In this document: positions 35,738-47,883 of the stretch, one piece after another
Layout of the letters: the number at the start of each line of letters is the position of its first letter
How positions within the stretch are numbered: the stretch's first letter is position 1
Assembly: GCA_947683625.1 (NCBI GenBank)
Contig: CANTUR010000942.1
Location: 355,501 to 419,500 of the forward strand
From: Mallotus nudiflorus
Lineage: Eukaryota > Streptophyta > Magnoliopsida > Malpighiales > Euphorbiaceae
Reading direction: 5' to 3'
Length of the DNA: 64,000 bases
The notes under the pieces: generated by a model
The model's input: the letters and a program-made list of their open reading frames with translations, nothing else
Database searches by the model: none
What the model was told of the DNA's origin: nothing
Translations under genes and position numbers: made by a program

Positions 35738-36948
35738 TGCCCTAAAGGGGGGGTGAATAAGGCATTTAAGAAATTAAAAGAAAATTAAGAAGAATTAAAA
35801 AAGGATTAAGGATAAAAGAATATAACACAACCACTTAAGGAGTTCGATTTATCAACAAACCTATGTCTCCACCTAACTTATCCCCAAGTTAGGATTTTTA
35901 ACACTTACACAAATCTTATTCATAAAGATTGAATTTACAAAAGCTTTATACATTAACTCTAAACCTTATAATAATGAGTTTTTATATAAGGCTTAGCTCT
36001 AACCATAAACACAAACCTAAGTGTTTTAATGGAGAAACATTTAAACCAATTCCTTTAAAAAGTAACCATACTTCCCTTCTAATCTATCCCAAGAATTAGA
36101 TGAAGTTTTAAGGCCTATCTCTAACTTACAACCAATACTCAAATATAACATGAATTTTAAAGAATTGAAGAATGCTCAAAATTTCTAAGAGAATTAATTT
36201 GCTCAATAACTTTTCTAAGTTCTTAAATGAAGTTCCAGGTCTTCTATATATACTTGAAAAGTGAAAAAATGGCTATTAAAGGCATTAATTTCATCCCTAA
36301 CAATCTTCAAGCTTTATTAAATGACTTTGTAGCTTTTTCAGGAGAAGAGCCACTCACGGTCATAAAGGGCCACTCACGATTGTAAAGGGACGCTCACAAT
36401 CATAAGGGATGAAAATATAGCCATTGGAGTGGTAAGTGACCATTGTGTCTTGGAAGTAGGCGGTGTCACGAGTTAGTCATGACCTTGAGATTAAGTTATG
36501 AGGGGCTCAGGCTCTTTTAGCTTCTTGAAGCTTAATTGGCTCACGGTTTGGATGACTAGTCATAAGCTAGTCATAGTCTGGATCCCCCTACTCACAATCA
36601 TAAGGGGCTTTGGATTCTTTTCAATTTATCAACCCTTTGACCATTCAGCTTATGAGCAAGGCTCCTAATCATGAGCCTTGCTCATGAGGGATGCCTGCAG
36701 GCTTGATTTGACCATATTCTGGTTCTTGTATTGTCATAATTGAACCTTGAACTTTGTAAGAAGTTGTTCTTGATATTTTGATGAGTTAAAAGCCTTGAAC
36801 CATTTCACTTTGATTCTTTACATTTAATTGAATCTAAAAACACATTTAGATAAAAAAAACATTAGATTATCATTTGTTAAAGTCTAAGCTTTAGAGATTG
36901 AATAAACCTAAAGTCAACATGATTAATAAAATCAAATTATAGTCAACA
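35738..36948 (-). repeat. Copia 5' LTR
   Basis: On the minus strand it starts TGTTGACTATAATTTG, a common Sirevirus LTR start, and ends ...GGGCA next to the primer site, 1,211 bases in all. A cluster of 'ctcacggtcat' and 'gctcatga' words lies at 36350-36700. The right edge is based on the TG/CA rule only, because the other LTR is outside the window. Confidence 0.72.
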
Positions 36949-36982
36949 AAATTTTTCAAATACTAAGATAAAGAGTGTTTAT

Positions 36983-37016
<34 letters not shown>

Positions 37017-37399
37017 TATTATCAATGGAATTACAAGGCATCTAAAATATTACATAAAATAGCAAAATGTAACAAGCTTCTAAAATAGTTAATAAAGTGG
37101 CAAACTGTATTAATACATTAGAGTTCATAAAATAGTTTGTTATGCCAATATGATCTAAATAAAATACTTTAATAAAGACTGCCTTCAATTCTTGTCATTC
37201 ACATTGACTGTTGTGTTGAAATAGAATGTACTTTATACTAAGGAGAGGTGCCAAGTTGCAATGTTGTTTTCTATGGATTATGCTTGGAATTTTTCTTTTT
37301 TAGCTTTTTTCCTCTTTTGGCCTAAAAATGCAAAAAAAAAATGTTAATGTACTTTAAGTAAAGAATATACATGAACTTGTAAAACATCGAATGCATACC
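36949..37399. other. Spacer with TA/CA microsatellite
   Basis: Between the copia LTR and the MULE coding region. A (TA)n(CA)n microsatellite lies at 36983-37016. The MULE terminal inverted repeat could be here, but I could not identify it. Confidence 0.5.
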
Positions 37400-39628
37400 T
37401 TAAATTAGTTTGTGGTGATATATTGCTTGCCAAATTTTTTAAAACCTTCCCTCTTTTATGTCATGAAAATTTGTTCAGGTTCATTTTCCATGATTTTCTT
37501 ACCTTGTTGTACATTGTCCATCATAATTCTTTCACTTTTAGTTTGAGGTTGCACATTAAAATAAATAAACACATGTGAACATTAAAAATAAATAAGAATA
37601 AGTACAACTTAAACAAAAAAGCATAACCATCCAAATGAACAAATAATTTACATTTACCATTATATTGTTAGTTATTAAATCTATGTACATTCCATAACCA
37701 TGGTGATTATGTGGCAAATCCATGAGGAGGCTTTCAATGCTTCCTACCACTATCAGAAGTAGCTTCTGATTATGTAAGTCCCTTCTTTTTTAATGAATGT
37801 CAAAGTAGTCTTCTCTTGAAGTAACTAAAGTAACAGGTGATAAAGAACTAACTATCCTAACAAATGAAACCTTTCTCTTAACATTAACTAATTGAAATAT
37901 TTATATTAGTAAAATGCAATTACCATTCAAAGTATATAGTGACTATTGATGAAAATGTTATTCACAAATAGTATATCAAGTTTAGGGACTTTAAAGATAT
38001 TAACTCCATCAATATAGGCTTCAACCACTTTAGATAGAGGGTCATAAATAGTTTTAGCCTCAGGTGGATTGATTTGAACACCTATATGCTAAGCTTTAAA
38101 TAATTGAGCACATACTAACTTAAGTTGATGTAATTAGCCCCTTGCTATATATTCTCTTGCAATATCAGGTGAAAGGGCAGTTCAATTGATAGGGACTTAA
38201 TCATGTACTTGTCTATTTTCTAATTATTGAGTTTGTTGAGTTAAATTAATAGTGACTTGCTTAGGTTCTTGAATAGGTCCTTAAAAAGTCTGAGATTGAT
38301 GAGTTTATTTCAAAGTAGGGCTTGTTTATTTGTTATGACTAATAGGTCATTTTTTTGCCTTTCTTTGACATTTTATACCCACTGCTCATCTCATTATCTT
38401 CTTTCCTTTTATTTTTACCAGGCCTTCCTAACATCCTTATATTATAAGGAGGTTGTGGTGGATCAACCTCTATTCATCCTAAAACTTTTAACTATTCAGT
38501 CCTTCCATCATATAAGCATATACTTCCTTGTATATATCATTGCTATACAATTTTTCAACATAGTCATCTAAATTGTTCTCTATATACTGAATTTCATATA
38601 CAATGTGATGGCAAGGGATGCCAGTTAACTCCTACCCTCTACAAGGACATGTTCTTTATTCTATAATAAATGACATTTAATGCTTTTAACACAATTATCA
38701 TAAAGTTTTTTTCCTAATCCTAGGACCAAAGTCACATAATTATCTATCACATATTGCTTGATTTTCTCTTAGTCTATTCATGTCTAACTTTCTAATTCCC
38801 TCTAACATTGTATAAATATTCTTAGACCTGAATTCTAATATTTTCCCATTGTAAACCTTAATTAAATTATTATCAATAACATCGCATTTTACCTCTATGT
38901 TGAAGTATGCTTTGCACCATTGTCTTGGATGTGTTATTAGCATATCTTCAAACCCTTCAGGACTCAGTTCTTAATTACCTTCATGCTCTCTTTGAAATAT
39001 GGCATGTTATTAGATTTTTCATAAATTCAAAACTATTTATGCAAGTCTTTATGCTTGTGCTTTTTTCCCTTATTTGTGTATAGTATCTAGCACAACATAT
39101 GTTTCTACATTAGGTAATAAAGAGCTAACAACATCAAGCAAACACTATAACATGAATTAAAAAAATAAATTTATACTTAGCATTGAACATAAACAATCAA
39201 CATAAATAAACAAAGTTTTTTGGATAAGATTGAACACGGGTTTAAGTACCTTTTGCTAATTTGTCATGATAGTCCAACCACTTTTATCCTCTAAATTCAA
39301 ATCACTTTTCAACAACCCTAGAAACCACCTCGAGTTAATTATATTATCAATATTAACAATTGATAGTGCCATTGGGAAGATCTAATTGAGGAAACACCCA
39401 TCAAGGCCAAGAACTTTCTACACTAACCTAGTAGCCCTTTTTTCAAATAATCAAAGGATATGTACAACCTTTTAAAAATGGGCAGCTCATATGGCATAGG
39501 TCTATAGACCTTCACATCTATGGTGCTTCCTAGATTGTTGCATTTAATTTCTTTTAAATAATCCTAAAGCCTTACATATTCCTCCTTTAGGTCACCTTCA
39601 AGACTAGAAATTATCATTAATTTGCTCT
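37400..39628 (-). pseudogene. MULE transposase, catalytic and C-terminal part (broken)
   Basis: Near 39400 the core shows 'LGLDGCFLN' and 'WFLGLLKSDL', then 'GWTIMTN', the usual second block of MULE transposases. At 38740-38943 comes 'QWCKAYFNIEVKCDVIDNN' followed by 'ILEFRSKNIYTMLEGIRK', a hallmark of the family. A SWIM zinc finger, CPCRG...ELTGIPCHH, is at 38601-38649. A Pro- and Lys-rich tail with 'LGRPGKNKRKE' lies near 38400. Stops and frameshifts are frequent. MULE transposases cut and paste DNA in the nucleus. Confidence 0.85.
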
Positions 39629-39633
39629 CTTTA
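39629..39633. repeat. Target-site duplication of the chromovirus (left copy)
   Basis: CTTTA directly before TGTAATATCCC. The same bases follow the other LTR at 51121-51125. Confidence 0.92.
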
Positions 39634-42600
39634 TGTAATATCCCATACTTTTTTTTTAAATATTTTTACACTGTACCGGGATATGCAGTGTTAATAATTT
39701 CTATATATTATATGATATTTTTATGAGTTGTTATGTATTTAAAACCTATTTTAATTATTGTGTATTATTTACAGTGCTTTACGTAAAATTTTTCCGGCAC
39801 TCGTATTTTCGGGAAAATTTTCACGTAAATAATTTATTATTAATTATTTTAAATATATTTTCGGACTTGTATGAACTCATACATATTTTTAAAATACTAA
39901 ATAAAGCCTATGTGTGTAAATATTTATTTAATTAGGGTTTAATATATTACCCTAATATTTTATTATTTGTTTATTAATTTATTGTTATTTAATTATTTTA
40001 TTTATTATTAAAATATTAAAATATTAAATTATATGTGTGGGTGTGATTTTTTTAAATATTTTATTAAAAATTATTTTTTTATTATTTTTCGTTTTCTTTT
40101 TTTTTCTTTTTCTTTTCTTTTTCTTTTCTTTCTTTTTCTTTTTCTTCTTCTTCTTCTTCTTCTTCTTCTTCTTCTCCCCAGCGCCCGACCACCCCTCACC
40201 ACCGTCTATCATGCCGATCACCTATCGTCGGTGTGCCTCCCGGCTTGCCACCACCGTTCCCAGTCGTCCCCCGTCGCCAGCAGCTTCCTTCCCCGGCGCC
40301 GACAGCCCTTTTCTTCCATTTTGGCCGAAATTCTTCTCCTCGCCGTCGACGACGATTCCGGCCACCATTTATGACACCGCCGGTCTCTTTCTTCTCCTTG
40401 AGCTCCGGTGAGTGTGATTCTAGCTTTGGTTTGAGCTTAAATGGTCTAGAATTGCTTAGTTTTTAATTTTTCCAATTCGGCCATATTAGGGTTTTTGATT
40501 TTTCTGAGCTTCGAATTGATTGATTCATGGAAACTCCCTTCATAAATGTTGATCCTAGTAGCTTAATATATATGTATGAATTTTTGTGGAATTTTTGGAG
40601 ATTTTTTGGATTTTTGGGTATTTTTGAATATTTAATATTATTTTCTAATTTTCGGAAATTAATTATTTAAATTATGAAATTGTGTTTTATGGTTAAATTA
40701 GGTGTTGAAATGAATTATAGGAATTTATTTGGAATTTTTATGAATTTCTAAGTATTTATTTTGAATTATTGAAGTTTATGTAAATTTGGGAAATTAGGGT
40801 TAATTATGTTTTTAATTGAATTTAATTGGGTAATTGAGTTTCATTATTGATATTATTGATAAATATGTTGAAAAAATTAATTTTGGATAATTGTACAATT
40901 TTTGGTGAATTTTTGAAGTAATTATAGTATATTTATATATATAGGGGTATTTTGGTAATTTTACCCTAAATTGGCTAAAAATGTAATTTAATTGGTTTTA
41001 ATAGTTATTTAAGGTATAAAAATGATTTCTACAAATTATTTGGTATTTTTAACTAATTAAAACTATTTTTCGTGAATTATTTTCAATTATATATATAATA
41101 TACGGTTTTTCTAATAAAATGAGCTTTATCTGTTTTTATTATGTTTAAAGGTTAATTATGTAATTTCTATGTATAAAATTTATTTTTAGGTTTTAAGGGT
41201 ATTTTTGGTATTATCAGAATTGTTCTGTGTTTGTGGACCCCGATCGGTAGATTGTAGTCTGGAGTCCGATCGAGGGGTTGTGAATGAGATGTGGTGTGTA
41301 GTTTTTCGAAGTGTATTTCCTTGCAGGGTCGGCTCTACTCTTTTGAGTAGAGAGATGTCCATTTTACAGGGGAGGTTCTGCCAAATTTTTGATAGAATTC
41401 TCATAAAACATGATATCCAGTCGAACCCTGATATCAATTCTGTGTTTAATACTCTAGATCGAATTCTAGGATTCCTGTTAGGTTTATTCTGATGTCTATT
41501 ATTTATTGCTTGTTTAGTTGCGCCGAGACCGAGGGCTAATGGATCAGGCCCGTCGAACCCATCTCGTGGAGCGCACTAGGGTGAGTTACTATACTATATA
41601 TATATACTTTAGGATGCATGATTTAGAACTATACATTTTATTTTGATTAAAATGCATAAATAATGTGATTTGTATTTAAGAATATTTTTGGTATATTTTT
41701 GGTATATAATAAATTGTATACATGTTTTATTAATAAATCATATTTAAAATGTTTTTAAATATATTTTTATCTTAATATGTAAATTGATTGAATTCATTTG
41801 ACATATATATACTCGAAATATACCTGGTTTACTTTTGGTATATTTCTAGTATATATATGGTTTATGTTGATATTTTATTGAACTTCATGCATCATTTATT
41901 TTTGTGAATGAATGTTTTATGTTTATTAATGAAGGAGATCAATAGAACGTGCTACCTAGTGGGCAGCACTAGGACCGAGTACGTACCGGTACGCCTATAG
42001 TTTTTAGGCTATATTACTAACCATTTGTGGATATTGATTGATTATGATTATTTGATGTGTGAGATGTGATTTAGGTGTGATTGCTGGAGCTCGGTTGACC
42101 AAGTGTCTCGGGGCCAATCACACTGGCAGTCAGACTGCTGGAGCTCGGTTGACTTAGTGTCTCGGGGCCAGTCTACTGTCTAAATGGATTAAGTGGATAT
42201 ATTTGGATTAAGCGAGCCTGTATGGCTAAAGTGTTATCTAACACTATTTTCGAGGTTACGATATCATAGGGTTCTATTTGATCCTTCATAAAAGATGATT
42301 TTCAATAAAATATATATAAAATGATTTTATTGCATCCGTGTGTAATTGCTTGTATATATACATATTAGATATATACTGTTGACTCTATGCATTGTCATTT
42401 AGTGTGTATGTATATATATTATATTAATTCACTCAGTGAGGTCTGACTCCCCTCCGTTGACTATTTTTCGGGAGAGTCAACATCTTCAGACCTCAGTAGC
42501 AGGCCTGTACGTCGGATTTCTTCCGCCCCGACTTCTTTGTGTAAATTGCTTACTTGAGTCTTGAGTTTACTTTATCTAGACACTGCAGTAGTTGTAAATT

Positions 42601-42884
42601 AATTGTGAGATATTATGTATTTTATTTATGCGAGATGCATTTTAAGAATTTGAACTGGATTGTATTAAAGAGATTTTATATATGTGATGAGTTGAGATTT
42701 AAATTAAATCCAGTTGATGGAAATGTTATTATTATATTTATGATTTTTATTTTCGCTGTAAATTTGATATTGTTATTATTACTATTGTATATTTTATTTT
42801 ACTTTTAGGCTTGCTACGGGTTCCGGATTCGAAAGAATTCCCGTTCCCTAGCGTCGGTCATGGCCCCTGTTTTGGGTCGTGACA
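39634..42884 (+). repeat. Chromovirus 5' LTR
   Basis: Contains a polypyrimidine tract (40087-40178, with eleven TTC units), a GC-rich stretch after it, and a splice-donor-like ccggtgagtg at 40405-40414. A block 'gagatgtccattttacagg' lies at 41350, a two-copy 'ctggagctcggttgac' module is at 42083-42170, and the LTR ends gggtcgtgaca. Confidence 0.94.
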
Positions 42885-42888
42885 AAGT

Positions 42889-42902
42889 TGGTATCAGAGC
42901 GG
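42889..42902 (+). other. Primer binding site of the chromovirus
   Basis: TGGTATCAGAGCGG four bases after the LTR, matching the initiator tRNA-Met site used by many plant chromoviruses. Confidence 0.92.
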
Positions 42903-43083
42903 AGTTCTATGTCAGGGCTTAGTTTTGTGAGTCGTGGCCCTAGTTTCAGAGTTGTGTTTTCTTTTGGTAACTACTGCAGTGAATTAGGTTCGAGTATGTC
43001 TTGATAAGTATTCCTTGTTTTAGTTTTTTGCGTTATTCCTCCATTGTCTGTTTTGTTTGAATCTTTCTGTTTGTCTTTTCAGA

Positions 43084-44433
43084 ATGAGGAGGCAAGCGCG
43101 TGTCGCTCCACCGGTCGTTGAGGCCGAGGATGATGAATCTTTTCAGGATGAGGTTTTACCTCCTGAGCAGCCAGTTAGACGTAGAGGTCGTGGCAGAGGT
43201 AGACCTCGAGGAGCGGCAGGTCACCGTAGACAGAGAGAGTTACAGGACGAGGAGCCTGTAGAGCCTGAATTTGATGTTCCTATTCCTCCAGTTGTTCAGC
43301 CTATTCAGCCTACCTATCAGTAGGGTATGTCTGACCCTGAGGCAGCTTTGTTCTATGCCAGAGTTGGCAGGATTGCGTTTGATGGTACTTCCGATCCGTT
43401 AGATTTTTTGCATGCGATTGAGACTCGGACTCGGACTGCTCATACCAAGTACCAGCGGATCATGATCTTCGAGTTGTCTGTCGAGGGGACCAGCCTTAGA
43501 CTGGTTTATTCAGATGATCCAACCTTATATGATGACGATGACCTGGGCTCAGTTCCGAGAGCGATTTATGAGGAGATTTTGTCCAGAACCTCTCCGTATG
43601 AGCTATCATCTTCTTTTGACCAGTATTTCTCATGGTGATCGATCAGTAGAGGAGTATACCCGAGATTTTTTTTGATTGGGTAGATATGCAGAGGATCTGA
43701 TGCGAGATCAATATTTCGCGATCACTACATACGTTACTGGTTTGGGTTCAGCGTTTGCTGGTATGCCTACAGCAGGTCTTACTCTAGAGTCTGTGATTAA
43801 GTTGGCCAAGGAAATTGAGCTGAGGCTAGTTAGGCAAGGAGCGATGCCTGATTATTACCAGCTGGGAGTTCAATCGAGTGGATTACAGACTACTTCGTAT
43901 TCTACTTTTCATGTTGGATCGAGTAGCATCGAGGTTCGACTCAGCAGAGTCAGAGATAGCAGCAGCGAGTGCATCGGTGCAGTAGACATGGTCGTGGAGG
44001 TCACCGTAGATCATTCAGATTTGGTTCAAGTGCTTCGAGCAGTAGTAGTGGCCATAGTTCTGGATCAGTGGCCAGTGTTTGTTAGACTTATGGTAGAGTC
44101 CATCAAGGACCGTGTTATTTGACACCACTGACATGCTTCAGATGCGGGCAGACAGGACATTTTGCCAGATCGTGTCCTTATTCTGGGTATCAGCAGTAGC
44201 AGATTCCGCGATTCCCACAGCAGTCGATTGCTAGTGCAGCACCCGTGCCATTTCAGTTACCATCAGCTCAGCATCAGAGTTCCACTCAGTTTGTTCCACA
44301 GCAGAGTCGTGGTAGAGGTACTAGAGGAGGTACCAGAGGTGTTGGCTAGGCTTCTACCAGTCAGTAGGGAGGTCGAGGATAGGCCAGAGTTTTCCATCTC
44401 ACTCAGCAGGATGCTCAGGCATCTAATGCAGTC
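43084..44433 (+). pseudogene. Chromovirus gag (broken)
   Basis: The ATG at 43084 was chosen because a polypyrimidine-AG acceptor (ttgtcttttcag) ends one base before it. The N-terminal part is Arg/Gly-rich ('RRGRGRGRPRG'). A TAG at 43321 interrupts it, and the core continues 'DPEAALFYARVGRIAFDGTS'. A frameshift near 43637-43675 leads to the next piece ('YAEDLMRDQYF'). A CCHC zinc knuckle, CFRCGQTGHFARSC, is at 44134-44175 in another frame. Gag would package element RNA. Confidence 0.85.
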
Positions 44434-46395
44434 ATGGCAGGTATTGTTTCTGTTTGTTACCTGGATGCTTGGGTTTTGTTTGATTTGGGTGCCACGCATT
44501 CGTTCATTTCTCCTGTTTTTGCTTCTAAATCTTGTTGGCAAGCTTCGAGGATGGCTTTTCCTTTGTATGTTACCACTCCTCTGAGCGATTCTTTAGACAC
44601 CAATATTGTTCTTTCTAGTTGTCCAGTTCTCGTGGGAGGTAGAGAATTACCCGCTGATTTGATTCTGTTGGATGTGATGGAGTTTGATGTTATTTTGGGA
44701 ATGGATTGGTTATCTCAGCACTATGTCGTGGTAGATTGCAGGAATAAAGAGGTGACTTTTAGAATTCCTGGTGAAGAAGAGTTTAAGTTTGTGGGTGATA
44801 GGAGTTTAGCACCTCAGAATCTTATTTCTGCTATTACGGCTAGGAAGTTGTTGAAGAAGGGATGTTAGGGATATTTGGCATTGGTTAGGGATACTTCAGT
44901 GGAGAAGTTTTCACTCACAGATGTTCCTATTGCTTGTGAGTTTCCTGATGTTTTTCCCGAGGAGTTGCCAGGTTTACCACCTCACAGAGAGATTGAGTTC
45001 TGTATAGATGTGGTTCCAGGTACTACTCCTATATCTATGCCACCCTATACAATGGCTCCTGCAGAGTTGAAAGAGTTAAAGGAGCAGTTACAAGAGTTAT
45101 TGGATAAGGGTTTTATCAGACCTAGTGTTTCTCCTTGGGGTGCACTAGTCCTGTTTGTGAAGAAGAAGGATGGTACCCTGAGACTGTGCATTGACTATAG
45201 AGAATTGAATAAGGTGACAGTGAAGAACAAGTATCCTCTCCCGAGGATAGATGACTTGTTTGATTAGCTACAGGGTGCACAGTTCTTTTCTAAGGTTGAC
45301 TTGAGGTTGGGTTATCATCAGCTGCGGATTAGTGAAGCTGATATTCCTAAGACAGCGTTCCGCACTCGTTATGGCCATTATGAGTTTCTGGTGATGTCTT
45401 TTGGTTTGACTAATGCACCAACAGCTTTTATGGACCTGATGAATAGGGTATTCAGACCGTATGTGGATCAGTTTGTAGCAGTCTTCATTGATGATATACT
45501 GGTATATTCAAGGAGTATGGAAGAGCATGTATATCTCTTGAGGATTGTACTACAGACACTGAGAGATCATCAGCTTTATGCTAAATTCTCGAAGTGTGAT
45601 TTCTGGATGGAGAGTGTTTCTTTTCTTGGACACGTAGTGTCTAAAGAAGGTATTCAGGTTGATCCACAGAAGATTGAAGCAGTGTCTGAATGGCCTAGAC
45701 CGACTTCTGTTATAGAGATTCAGAGTTTTCTGGGTTTAGCCGGGTATTATAGGCGGTTTGTGCAGGATTTTTCCAGAATTGCAGCCCCTATGACTCGCTT
45801 GACTCAGAAGAATGTTAGATTCGAGTGGTCAGAAGCTTGTGAGAATAGTTTCCAGTTGTTGAAGGAGAAGTTGACCACAGCGCCAGTATTAGCTTTGCCT
45901 AATAGTATGGATAAGTTCACAGTTTATTGTGATGCCTCTAGAATTGGTCTTGGTTGTGTGTTGATGCAGAATGGAAGGGTGATAGCCTATGCTTCAAGGC
46001 AGTTGAAGAAGCATGAGCAGAACTATCCTACACATGACCTTGAGATGGCTGCAGTGATCTTTGCTTTGAAGATCTGGAGACATTATCTGTACGGGGTGAC
46101 TTGTGAGATATTTACTAATCACAAGAGCCTTAAGTACATTTTCCAGCAGAGAGATCTGAATCTGAGGCAGAGAAGATGGTTGGAATTGTTGAAGGATTAT
46201 GATTGTGAGATTCTATATCATCCGAGTGAAGCTAATGTGGTAGCAGATGCCTTGAGTAGGAAGTCCTTAGGTAGTCTTGCTCACATTGATGTTGAGAGGA
46301 GACCATTGATCCGGGAATTTCATCTGTTGGTGGATCAAGGTTTGATGATGAAGCTTAGTAGATCAGGTGGACTGCTAGCTCAGTTTAAAGTATGA
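44434..46395 (+). pseudogene. Chromovirus protease, reverse transcriptase and RNase H (broken)
   Basis: The protease box reads 'VLFDLGATHSFIS', where the family has DSGA, so the catalytic triad is altered. A stop lies at 44866-44868. Reverse transcriptase follows with 'TLRLCIDYRELNKVTVKNKY', a TAG at 45265-45267, then 'FGLTNAPTAFMDLMN' and the catalytic FIDD in 'AVFIDDILVYS'. RNase H has 'FTVYCDASRIGLGCVLMQ' and 'HDLEMAAVIFALK'. A TGA at 46393-46395 ends this stretch. It is otherwise well preserved over 360 residues. Confidence 0.92.
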
Positions 46396-46398
46396 TCT

Positions 46399-47836
46399 AT
46401 ACTGAGGGATAGGATTAAAGCAGCTCAGAGCCGAGATCCTATTCTAGAAGAGCTTGCAGAGAATGTCAGAGCAGGGAAGTTCACTGATTTCACACTTGAT
46501 GATGGTGTGTTGTGGATCAGTGGTAGATTGTGTGTTCCTGACGTGGATGACTTGAGAGAGGAGATTTTAGAGGAAGCACACTCTACAGCTTACAGCGTTC
46601 ATCCGGGCATTACTAAGATGTACCAAAGTATCAGAGATCTATACTGGTGGGATGGATTGAAGAAGGATGTCGCTAATTATGTTGCTAAGTGTCTGACGTG
46701 TCAGCAAGTGAAAGCTGAGCATCAGAAGCCTTCTGGGAAGCTTCAGCCTCTTCCTATTCCCGAGTGGAAGTGGGAAAGGATAGCTATAGATTTTGTGGTC
46801 GGTTTACCTCGTTCGAAGGATGGATATGATTCCATCTGGGTGATTGTAGACAGGTTGACGAAGTCTGCACATTTCTTACCTGTGAAAGCCACATATTCAG
46901 TTGCTAGATTGGCGAAGTTGTATATGAAGCATATTGTGTGCCTTCATGGAGTACCTGTGTCCATTGTGTCAGATAGAGGTTCGGTGTTTACTTCTCATTT
47001 TTGGCAGAAGTTGCAGGAAGCGATGGGCACTAGGTTGGATTTTAGTACTGCTTTCCATCCTCAGACAGATGACAGATGGCCAGTCTGAGAGGACGATCCA
47101 GACACTGGAAGATATATTGAGGATGTATGTCCTGGATTTGGGAGGTAGCTGGGATGATCATTTGTCACTTGTTGAGTTTGCATATAATAACAGCTACCAT
47201 AGTAGTATTGGTATGGCACCATATGAGGCGTTGTATGGAAGGAAGTGTAGATCCCCTTTGTATTGGGATGAGATTGGTGAGAGAGCTTTGACTGGACCTG
47301 AGATGATTCAGGATGCTGCAGAGAAAGTCACCGTGATTAAGCGCAGATTAGAGACCGCAGTTAGCAGACATAAGAGTTATGCGGATCCTAGGCACAGAGA
47401 TGTGGAGTTTCAGGTTGGAGATTTCATTTTTCTGAAGGTATCTCCGATGAAGGGTGTGATGAGATTTGGTAGGAAGGGTAAGTTAGCACTGAGATATATC
47501 GGACCGTTTGAGATTCTGGAGAGAGTTGGCACTGTAGCATATCGGTTGGATTTACCTCCGAGTATGTCACAAGTGCATCCAGTATTTCATATCTCGATGT
47601 TGAGGAAGTATATCTCAGACCCTTCACACGTGTTGCAACCTGACAGTGTGGAAGTGAGTGAAGATTTGACGTTTGTGGAAGAACCTGTGGCGATCGTTGA
47701 TTATCAAGTTCGACAATTGCGTTCGAAGCAGATTCCAATGGTCAAGGTTCTGTGGCGTAGCAACAGAGTCGAGGAGCATACGTGGGAGACTGAAGCTGAG
47801 ATGCGAGCTTCTTACCCGTATCTCTTTCCTTCTTGA
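46399..47836 (+). pseudogene. Chromovirus integrase with chromodomain (frameshifted)
   Basis: The zinc finger ('HSTAYSVHPGITKMYQ', 'CLTCQQVK') is followed by the core with 'WERIAIDFVVGLP' (first Asp) and 'SDRGSVFTS' (second Asp). At 47063-47077 a 7-base tandem duplication (acagatg) shifts the frame, just before the catalytic Glu in 'QSERTIQTLED'. The downstream frame continues to 47836 with a GPF-like 'YIGPFEILERVG' and ends in a chromodomain-like 'VKVLWRSNRVEEHTWETEAE'. Chromodomains steer integration to marked chromatin. Confidence 0.92.
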
Positions 47837-47870
47837 TCTTTTCTTTTTGGAATTCGGGGACGAATTCTTG

Positions 47871-47883
47871 TAAGGGGGAAGAC
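47871..47883 (+). other. Polypurine tract of the chromovirus
   Basis: taagggggaagac directly before the 3' LTR. Confidence 0.85.

Larger units (their letters stand above)
538..36948 (-). mobile_element. Sirevirus-like Ty1/copia retrotransposon, split by nested insertions
   Basis: Reading on the minus strand from right to left the order is LTR (35738-36948), tRNA-Met-type primer site (35719-35731), gag with zinc knuckles, protease, integrase, reverse transcriptase and RNase H (2140-5291), then a further ORF (545-1302). Integrase before reverse transcriptase is the copia order. The extra ORF downstream of pol and the 'SMMG..KFFLGLQIKQ' style of the reverse transcriptase suggest the Sirevirus lineage. 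The whole of 5297-33781 is a later gypsy insertion. The 3' LTR is not visible and should lie left of base 1. The copy is dead: every domain carries stops or frameshifts. Confidence 0.8.

Noticed and set aside
40024..40411. Overlapping open frames rich in Lys, Phe or Leu and Pro
   Set aside because: They come from the polypyrimidine tract and GC-rich stretch in the chromovirus LTR. The same frames appear at 48265-48642 with changed length.
42554..42808. 84-codon ORF in the LTR, repeated at 50790-51044
   Set aside because: It is present in both LTRs but overlaps LTR terminal signals, has no recognisable domain, and is not open in the diverged LTRs.
43057..43083. Upstream ATG at 43057 as gag start
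   Set aside because: It lies inside the pyrimidine tract of a strong splice acceptor, and its codons do not look like gag. The ATG at 43084 is preferred.
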